From contig NZ_AHMT02000002.1 in the NCBI RefSeq assembly GCF_000243815.2, positions 22,501-67,500 of the forward strand: a stretch of 45,000 nt of DNA, read 5' to 3'. The DNA is from Leptospira alexanderi serovar Manhao 3 str. L 60 (GTDB lineage: Bacteria > Spirochaetota > Leptospiria > Leptospirales > Leptospiraceae). A model generated the notes under the pieces. It was given only the letters and a program-made list of their open reading frames with translations. It had not been told where the DNA came from and searched no databases. Below, piece by piece: positions 24,226-45,000 of this stretch. Every line of letters begins with the position of its first letter. Position 1 is the first letter of the stretch. The position numbers were made by a program, and so were the translations under genes.

Positions 24226-24231
24226 AAATTT

Positions 24232-24567
<336 letters not shown>

Positions 24568-24939
24568 TAACTTATGGGTGTCTTAAGTTTTCGCAATTTT
24601 CAAAGAAATCTTATACTCAAAAATTTTTAAGAGAATGATATTTGAGGAAATTATTTTCCCAACTTAAAACTTTTTCTTCAAACGGTATTCATCAGTTTTC
24701 TCTTTTTGGGAAATGTGGGGAATCTCCATGCACATCGCGAAAAAGTGGTGCAAAACCCAATCGACATTTTCGAGAAATCACATGAGAATAAGGTTCTTAA
24801 TTTGCAAAGAAAAACCCAAGTTGATATGAACCTTCCGATAACTCGGGCACTTTTCTATGGAACTCATAATTCTTACAGCAGTAGTGCTTACACAAAAAGT
24901 GGCTCCTTTTCTACGAACCAGAAATATACCATTGGTGAT

Positions 24940-24984
<45 letters not shown>

Positions 24985-25467
24985 ACTACCGGAAGTAAAA
25001 AAGGCATCAAAGAACTTCTTCTTTGTAGTGGTGCGGCAAATCACTCTGGTTGTAAAACTTCCGATCGTACTTTTCGCCAGGGTTTGGAAGAAATTCGTGA
25101 TTGGATTTCCAAACCCAATAATAGAAATGAAGTCCTGCTTATTTATGTGAAAGATCATTTAGACGGGCATTATTCCGAAGTTCTTAAGGTTTTGAAAAAT
25201 TCCTTAGACTCGTAGTTATATCGTTATTCTGGAAGTTGTTCAAAACAACCTTCCTCCGCAGATATGCCGAAATTGAAAGATATGGTTAACGCAGGTCAAA
25301 GGATTCTCCTTATGAGCGACAGCTGTCAAAGCGGTCATGGAAAGATCCAAAGTTCATTCACAAATAGTAATATTCAGTCCATGCATTTTTGTGAAGTAAA
25401 CGTTTTTGGAATTGATCAGTTTGATGTCGATTTTGCGAAACAACCAGTCTGGTCATGGGGTAAAAAT

Positions 25468-26022
<555 letters not shown>

Positions 26023-26245
26023 GGTAAAGATGAGCCGCGCAATGCAGAGGATAAAGAACATTGTGGACGGATTTGGTCGGATGGAAACTGGTCCACTTGT
26101 CACTGCGATATCTGGCATCAATTTGCATGCAGGGAGAGGAAAACCGGAAAGTGGGTCGTAACCAATCGTAAAGGTCGTTGGAGTGATGGGCTTGGCGCAT
26201 GCCTTCACTACTCAGACCTTGGCAGTTATGTATATGCCTCTCCCA

Positions 26246-26291
<46 letters not shown>

Positions 26292-26438
26292 CGGTAATAA
26301 TCTACCTGTTTGGATCAATCTGTTCAAGAAAGAAGGGAAAGATATTTGGGGTCCGGACGATCGGTTGGATACCTTCCTTCCTCCACTTTGAAAAAATGGA
26401 ACGAAACATTTTATTCTACTCAAATCTAAAAGTAGTAA

Positions 26439-26630
26439 TATGATGAGGAAATAAAAACGGAATATACGCAAAGGTTGGAGAAAGAAATATTGAATCTGAA
26501 TTTGTCGGACTTACTACTCGGACGTATGAAAATGGTACCAAGAATTAACGAGCGATTTTTGCAGAGATATAGAAGTCCTCACAAAATTGCGCCGAATCCA
26601 GAATTGTTGGCTTTTTTAAAGAAGATCTAA
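26439..26630 (+). pseudogene. 63-codon gene fragment without a start
   Basis: An open frame reads YDEEIKTEYTQRLEKEIL, then LNLSDLLLGRMKMVPRINER, ending ELLAFLKKI and a TAA. The composition is protein-like (amphipathic, charged), but there is no ATG, and a TAA lies directly upstream at 26436. It is probably the C-terminal remnant of an unrecognised gene. TTACTACTCGGACGTATG inside it recurs inverted at 27535-27556, on the other side of the IS. Confidence 0.4.
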
Positions 26631-26655
26631 CATTCTAACTTTTGAAACAAACTTA

Positions 26656-27519
26656 GAGCCGGTCTCAAAACTACCTATTAAAAAAGTTAAAAGCAATGAT
26701 GGAGCTTGCGAGATAAAGAGATGCCAGATAATTTTCCGCTTTTCTATCCCAGCGAATTAGAATAGCTCTGAATCGATTGTGCCAACTGTTTGTTCTTTCA
26801 ACGACCCAACGCCTTGGTTTTCCTTTATATTTGCCGATGAGAGGCTTCTCACCTTTTTTCCGAATATGAGCTCGAATGTTTCTTTTCTTGATGAATGCTT
26901 CTATATCTTTGAAGTCATAACCTTTATCTAAACAAAGATGCTTCGGTTTTTTTCTTCTTCTTCCGGAAAAACTAAGATTGAATTCAACGTATCTTTTACA
27001 CCGCGTTTGTCATGAACGTTAGCTCCAGTCAACGTAATTGCCAAAGGAATACCATTTCCATCCGTAAGAATATGCCGTTTAACCCCTAATTTGGCACGGT
27101 CTGTAGGGTTCTTTCCGGTTAAGCTCCCCCTTTGGGAGCTTTAACCATTGCGGAATCCATCGAAGCCCAGTCCCATGCTATCTTATTCTTCACATCATAA
27201 TATTTTAAAATAGATTTATAGATCTTTTTAAATACTCCCGCTCGTTCCCATTCTTGAAATCTTCTATGACAAGTTTGACCGGACCCAAAGTCATTCGGAA
27301 TTGCACGCCACTGACATCCCGTTTTCATTCGATAGATAATCCCTGCCATTACCACTCTTGCAGGTACACGATTGCGCCCCCCTTGGGGATTGACCTTTTC
27401 TTTAGGGATAAAAGATGCGATTTTTTGCCAAAGGGCATCAGGTATCTCTGAATAATATTTGTCCATTTCACATTGATATTATTATGCTTTCTCAGTACAA
27501 GCAGTTTTGAGACCGGCTC
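26656..27519 (-). mobile_element. IS5-family (IS427-group-like) insertion sequence, 864 bp
   Basis: Terminal inverted repeats GAGCCGGTCTCAAAACT at both ends, flanked by TTA on each side (26653-26655 and 27520-27522), the TNA duplication expected of the IS427 group. It contains a two-frame DDE transposase on the minus strand. A degraded partial copy lies at 23057. Confidence 0.9.
26671..27466 (-). pseudogene. IS5/IS427-type transposase, two-frame with an additional frameshift
   Basis: OrfA (115 codons, to 27119) begins MDKYYSEIPDALWQKIASFIP and carries the first catalytic Asp in WASMDSAMVKAPKGG. A -1 shift in the run of G near 27125 joins it to orfB (SLTGKNPTDRAKLGVKRHILTDGNG), as is normal for this group. 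OrfB holds the second Asp in GANVHDKR but hits a stop near 26939. One more shift, in the A-rich tract around 26950-26965, is needed to continue into RRRKKPKHLCLDKGYDF, the catalytic Glu in WVVERTNSWHNRF and the end at 26671. The second break suggests the copy is inactive. Confidence 0.8.
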
Positions 27520-27534
27520 TTATTACAGTATTCT

Positions 27535-27573
27535 TTTTATGCGTCCGAGTAGTAATTTGTGGGTAACGTTATG
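27535..27573. repeat. Inverted partner sequence plus solo end of an E-type element
   Basis: Bases 27535-27556 are the complement of 26511-26532 (20 of 22 match). They run directly into TTGTGGGTAACGTTATG, one terminus of the E1/E2 family, with no matching body. This marks a deletion or inversion breakpoint. Confidence 0.6.
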
Positions 27574-27610
27574 ATAGGAGCAATATGTTTGAGTTTTTCT
27601 TTTTGATTAG

Positions 27611-27687
<77 letters not shown>

Positions 27688-27706
27688 AGTATCCTTCCTA
27701 TTTTTA

Positions 27707-27889
27707 ACGTGAGCAGGGTCGTAAGCAAATGAGAAAGAATTTTCTAAAAGTAGGGGTCCCTACTTTTAGAATTTGTTCCTAAAATCGCGATTTGCGATAG
27801 TTCCACATTTTAAAAATAGATTTACAAAGTTCAAATTCAAACTTCCTACAAAAAAAATAAATCGTGAATTTCTTACGCCGAACTCACGT
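27707..27889 (+). mobile_element. Miniature inverted-repeat element, copy M5 (183 bp)
   Basis: Left end ACGTGAGCAGGGTCGTAAG is diverged; the right end complement is ACGTGAGTTCGGCGTAAG. The flanking direct repeats TATTTTTA (27699-27706 and 27890-27897) are perfect and eight bases long. The interior differs from M1-M3. Confidence 0.75.
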
Positions 27890-28085
27890 TATTTTTAGTA
27901 AATTTCTTTTCAAATGAGCTAAGCACATTGAAAAGAATGCGACTCATGTGATCTAGCATTGTTGTAAAGAGAACAACGTAGTCAGCCGTCAGTTATGCGT
28001 TCAACAGACTATGAAAACGCCAAATTGTGCTGGAGACAGGAAACGAAAATATTCCACGGCAAAACGAGTGTTCCAGAGTTAGCCC

Positions 28086-29933
<1,848 letters not shown>

Positions 29934-29990
29934 GGAAAAAGATAGGAAAAACCTGAAAAATCAGTCAAATTTATGAGTAGTATCTTTACA

Positions 29991-35789
<5,799 letters not shown>

Positions 35790-35842
35790 ATTCCCGCGTT
35801 CTGCAAGCGCGGAAAACTCCTCGAATGTGAGAGAAAACTCTT

Positions 35843-37023
<1,181 letters not shown>

Positions 37024-37111
37024 ATCGAAATTGAACTCATCCGATGGTTCCTGGCATTCCCCGCTTGGGATCGTCGATGCCGGGATTTTTATTTTCCGGT
37101 ACGGCTCTTCG

Positions 37112-37167
<56 letters not shown>

Positions 37168-37364
37168 TTACCGTCAAGAAGGTACGAACGAATTCCCACC
37201 ACCTTTGCTCTTCTTGAATCCAACCCCGGCCGGACCGAGCTGGAATGTATTCGAATTTTTTGCTCTTTAAACCTAACCTTCAAATTATTCCCTTTTATAA
37301 AAAAATCCAATCGTTTTAATTTTAGGGAACTCCCGTTAAAAGTCTGTCCCAAAGCATTAGAATT

Positions 37365-37462
37365 ATAGGAACTCCTACGAGAGTTTGACAGCAGTAAGAG
37401 TCCGCCCATAAATTCCCCAAAGAGACGTAATCTATGGGAACTAGCGCATTTTTGCTACTAAC
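37365..37462 (+). repeat. Dispersed ~100-bp repeat D, copy 2
   Basis: TATAGGAACTCCTACGAG, then ATTCCCCAAAGAGACGTAAT and GGGAACTAGCGCATTTTTG, collinear with 21370-21470. Confidence 0.6.
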
Positions 37463-37630
37463 GATCGAACGATTATAACCGCGGAAACATTCAGAAGCAT
37501 TTATCCAAATAAAAAATCGGCAATACAAATAATTGCGATTTCCGATTCGATCCCGCACGTTTCCCGCATAAAATAAAATCATCTATAATATTTAAAAAAT
37601 ATAATATCTTGGATTGATACAAACTATAAC

Positions 37631-37659
37631 AAAAAGGCCCGGAGTTTTCCGAGCCTTTT
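37631..37659 (-). terminator. Intrinsic terminator after thiolase gene
   Basis: On the minus strand AAAAGGCTCGGA pairs with TCCGGGCCTTTT (one unpaired or wobble position) around AAAC and ends in T5. It lies 27 bases past the thiolase stop. Confidence 0.8.
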
Positions 37660-37685
37660 GATAGAACATGAAGCGAAACTTTTAG

Positions 37686-38866
<1,181 letters not shown>

Positions 38867-39713
38867 AATTACTCCTAATAACTTTAATATTCTAATTCCT
38901 GAATGTTTCTTCGCTTTGTAGTGTACTTCTACGCATTATCCGACACATTGCGCCTGTAGATATCCCATTGGAAAATTTTCGAAGCAGGTAGATGGAAAAA
39001 TTTCTGTCTTAACCGGAAAGTACACACTTTTCGTCAAAACCGTTACATGAAAAAATCCCTCTTGTTTACGAAACACGGAAATCTTAGTTCGATCTTTTTC
39101 CTTGATCCAAGTAAAACCCAATTTTTCTTTAGAAATCGCACAGTTGCACTTTCCTTTTTTTCCATTGATCTTTGACTCGAAATAAAATTGCGGCTAATTC
39201 TAATTCGTTTATAAGAATCGTTTTTATATTCTTTTTTAGTCCAAAGCGGAAATAAAAAATCCTCTGATCCTGATTTCCCAAAAGAAGACAAACCCTTTTT
39301 TCGTGTGGAAGAAGTAGTAGTTCCTACAAATTCCTTAAAAAGGATTTCCCGAAAAAATTTAAATACGGGAATTCCCACAATTTTTTTTCACAATCGTCTT
39401 TGCCATCTACAAAACTAGAAAAAACCCTAAACGTAACGATCCACCATTACTCATTTTCGTCCAACTCCTCAAAAAAAGCCTATTTTGGAAAGTAGGAATT
39501 CTTTTCGGTTTTTTCTTTAATTACCAAATCATTCTCATTTGATTCTGATAATAATAAACATCTTGCATGCGACTTCTATAAACTTCGCGTATAAACGTTG
39601 AGAAATTGATTTTTGCTTTCAGATCATAGAGGGATTTATAAAGTTGAAACAACACATATAAAGTGAAATATCTAGACGCTTTCAATTAAGCTACTTGATA
39701 AATTTGGAATAAA
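38867..39713. other. Gap between divergent thiolase and tetR genes
   Basis: About 850 bases without a convincing gene; a 111-codon minus-strand frame here is Lys/Phe/Ser-rich and runs through repeat motifs. Two GGAACT-type motifs are present (AGTAGTTCCTACA at 39317 and GGGAATTCCCACA at 39367). It presumably holds the thiolase and tetR promoters. Confidence 0.5.
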
Positions 39714-40328
39714 ATGACTATTGTAGTTCGACACAAAAGGAGATCCCGAAATAGCCTGAACCGGGAAAACATCGTCCAAGTCGCGATGGAAATCCTACAA
39801 GAGGAAGGGATCGACGGACTTTCTATGCGAAAGATCGCCGAAAAGTTGAACTGCAGCGTAGCAAGTCCTTATTCTCATTTTAAAAGCCAAGAAGAAATCA
39901 TTCAAGTATTGATAGCCAAAGGAGAAACCGAGCTAACCCAACGGTTGCGAGACGCGCAAAAAAATGGGAAGAATTCCTTTGAAAAACTTGCAGGAATCGC
40001 AAGAACCTATTGGGACTTTTCTCTCAATAATAAAGAACTCCACAAAGTAATGTTTAACACGGTCCATGGACACATGCATAGAAAGGCGTTTCCAAGTTTG
40101 CCCACTAGTTATAGAGTGTTTTTAGAAACCATAAGAAACGGCTGCGTTAGTCGCGAGTTCAAACTTCCCAAAACGGAATATCCGACAATAGCAAGAACGA
40201 TGTGGGCTTGGATGTACGGATTGATGGTATTAGATCTTACGAATATGCTCAAACGCCGTCGTGGAGGAAAAGACGATCCGTTAGCGGAAGGTTTTTCGTA
40301 TTTTCAGAAAATTCTTTCAGGAGAATAA
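39714..40328 (+). CDS. TetR/AcrR-family transcriptional regulator
   Basis: 204 residues. The N-terminal helix-turn-helix reads NIVQVAMEILQEEGIDGLSMRKIAEKLNCSVASPYSHFKSQEEII, standard TetR. The ligand domain (about 70-200) has the WHG-type pattern (ARTYWDFSLNNKELHKVMFNT, MWAWMYGLMVLDL). Divergent from the thiolase across an 850-base gap, so it may control the nearby fatty-acid genes; this is inference. No operator could be pinned down. Confidence 0.9.
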   Translation: MTIVVRHKRRSRNSLNRENIVQVAMEILQEEGIDGLSMRKIAEKLNCSVASPYSHFKSQEEIIQVLIAKGETELTQRLRDAQKNGKNSFEKLAGIARTYWDFSLNNKELHKVMFNTVHGHMHRKAFPSLPTSYRVFLETIRNGCVSREFKLPKTEYPTIARTMWAWMYGLMVLDLTNMLKRRRGGKDDPLAEGFSYFQKILSGE

Positions 40329-40455
40329 GCCTTTTAATTATAAGTTCGAAACCTCGAAAGAAATAGCGATAGCGCCATACTTTAGAACATAATATAATTC
40401 TAATTTATTTTCAAGAAATTCTAGCAAATTCCCATTTATGACTTAGAGCCAATCC

Positions 40456-41274
<819 letters not shown>

Positions 41275-41731
41275 ATACTCTCGAGAACAAAATCATTCGG
41301 CAACATAGCAACTCTGATAAAAAACGACATTTAATTCTAAAACTCGAAATCAGTAGATTCTCCGAATTAGCGATTTAGACTTTATTAAAAGGGAATGAAG
41401 AACTTTAAGACATTTCCAACCGAATTTTGAACTTACGATTCGTCGCAACGTTCATTTTGGACCGATTTTAAGTTTACCGTAAAATTCAAATCGTGTGAAT
41501 TCCAATGATAAACTATCTTCTAAGAACTTGTCCTAAACCCATCGAACGACCCGTAAAGAGTGAAAGCTGAGTTTTATCGAGCGCCCGTAGAAGTCAGACG
41601 CCTGAGTTTCACAAAATACGGAATCCCACTTTTATTACGGACTTATCAACCGATTGCAGCCGATTCTTGTAAAAATTTTTGGGGCGACTATATAGCCTTC
41701 CCGCTGCACTTGAGATTTTGGCAAAGTCTTA
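41275..41731. other. Gap with decayed hairpin-family remnants
   Basis: Around 41540-41620 the motifs CGACCCGTAAAGAG, GAGTTTTATCGAG, GCCCGTAGAAG and CCTGAGTTTC recall the conserved-loop hairpins, but the stems are mostly lost. No gene supported. Confidence 0.5.
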
Positions 41732-42067
41732 TTAGTATTTAGTAATAGAAGAATCAACTTCGTCCGAATAAAGTAAAATCCCCCCTTCCACATTATGTAT
41801 CTTTGTAAAACCGGATTGTTTTAAAATCCCGCAAGCCATAGCAGAACGTCCTCCGGAACGACAATATACGATCACATCCTTACCGGATTCTTTCCAAGAA
41901 TTGATTTCGGAAAGCCTATTCGGAAGTTCTCCTACCGGAACCAAAAGATCGGTTCCTTCGATTGTACAGATTTCCACTTCGTTTGGATTTCTCACATCGA
42001 GAAGATAAAATGAATCCTTTTTCATTTCTCTCAAATCCAATCTCGACTTTAGTTCTTTAGGGGTCAT
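41732..42067 (-). CDS. Rhodanese-like sulfurtransferase
   Basis: 111 residues from the ATG at 42067, which has GAGG about 10 bases upstream; an earlier in-frame ATG adds 23 unlikely residues. Single rhodanese domain: LLDVRNPNEVEICTIEG, catalytic Cys in VIVYCRSGGRSAMA, and a final KIHNVEGGILLYSDEV. GlpE-like cytoplasmic persulfide carrier or transferase. The active-site loop CRSGGR is typical of the active form. Confidence 0.88.
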   Translation of the reverse strand: MTPKELKSRLDLREMKKDSFYLLDVRNPNEVEICTIEGTDLLVPVGELPNRLSEINSWKESGKDVIVYCRSGGRSAMACGILKQSGFTKIHNVEGGILLYSDEVDSSITKY

Positions 42068-42193
42068 ACGATAATATTCCTCAATATAAAAATAGAACGT
42101 GATATCCGCTGAATCAGCCGTTTTTTTTTCAAACAATCGGACTTAAAAATTCAAGTAATTCGAATTCATAGTTTCCACGGAATTCCAACCAAA

Positions 42194-44144
<1,951 letters not shown>

Positions 44145-44210
44145 GAAGTTCAAAGAGGTAAAAACGACGCAGACCAAATCCGTCGAAAACCGACAGATTA
44201 AAAAAGGAAA

Positions 44211-45000
<790 letters not shown>

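Noticed and set aside
39043..39378. Minus-strand frame of 111 codons upstream of thiolase
   Set aside because: Runs through GGAACT-type repeats, Lys/Phe/Ser-rich, no ribosome site, no recognisable fold.
41560..41742. 60-codon plus-strand frame in the metallophosphoesterase-rhodanese gap
   Set aside because: Begins within decayed hairpin-repeat sequence and overlaps the rhodanese gene end; not credible as a gene.

Overview
The window comes from a spirochaete, almost certainly a pathogenic-clade Leptospira. The support is an AT-rich genome with wide intergenic gaps, spirochaetal lipoproteins, a periplasmic-flagellum flgB-flgC-fliE cluster, and many small proteins of the kind Leptospira carries (STAS, TPR, HEAT, OmpA-like). 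The gaps are filled with dispersed repeats. No tRNA, rRNA or CRISPR array was seen.

Layout. 1-2.45 kb: assimilatory sulfate operon cysH-cysD-cysN on the minus strand (cysN runs off the left edge). 3.6-5.3 kb: two membrane proteins, a CPBP-type protease homologue and a multi-pass protein of unknown role. 5.8-9.4 kb: exported alpha/beta hydrolase and an OmpA-domain protein, separated by two inverted-repeat elements. 9.5-11.5 kb: cutA, a patatin-like phospholipase and a GNAT acetyltransferase in one plus-strand run. 12-16 kb: pyrC, a small membrane protein, hom and a STAS protein. 16-17.5 kb: a 626-bp repeat element and a broken gene. 17.6-21.3 kb: flgB-flgC-fliE, STAS, lipoprotein, TPR and YbaN-like genes. 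21.3-28.1 kb: a repeat-rich, decaying region with a frameshifted lipoprotein hydrolase, a lysis-like pair (L,D-transpeptidase-like plus small membrane protein), a PI-PLC-like/lectin-like gene broken by a 555-bp element, an IS5/IS427-type insertion sequence and several miniature elements. 28-35.8 kb: hflX, a HEAT-repeat protein, and a tightly overlapping trpE-trpG-ABC exporter-response regulator operon. 35.8-40.3 kb: acyl-CoA dehydrogenase, a frameshifted thiolase and a TetR regulator. 40.4-44.4 kb: metallophosphoesterase, rhodanese, ABC-F ATPase and a 56-residue protein.

The most unusual signal is non-coding. A family of short hairpins keeps a nearly constant 12-base loop (GACCCRTAGGRA) and a TGAGTT tag just after the stem. 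The stem sequences differ from copy to copy, yet each is self-complementary. At 7330-7426 three such hairpins are nested inside one another's loops. The hairpins sit inside two larger repeat families: miniature elements with ACGTGAGTTCGG ends and 6-8 bp T...A target duplications, and 555/626-bp elements with CATAAC(C/G)TTACCCACAA ends.

Several genes are broken: two by one-base losses in homopolymers, two by in-frame stops, one by an element insertion and one transposase by frameshift. This fits either reductive decay or, for the homopolymer cases, sequencing error. The thiolase break creates a perfect A AAA AAG slippery heptamer that a -1 shift would restore.
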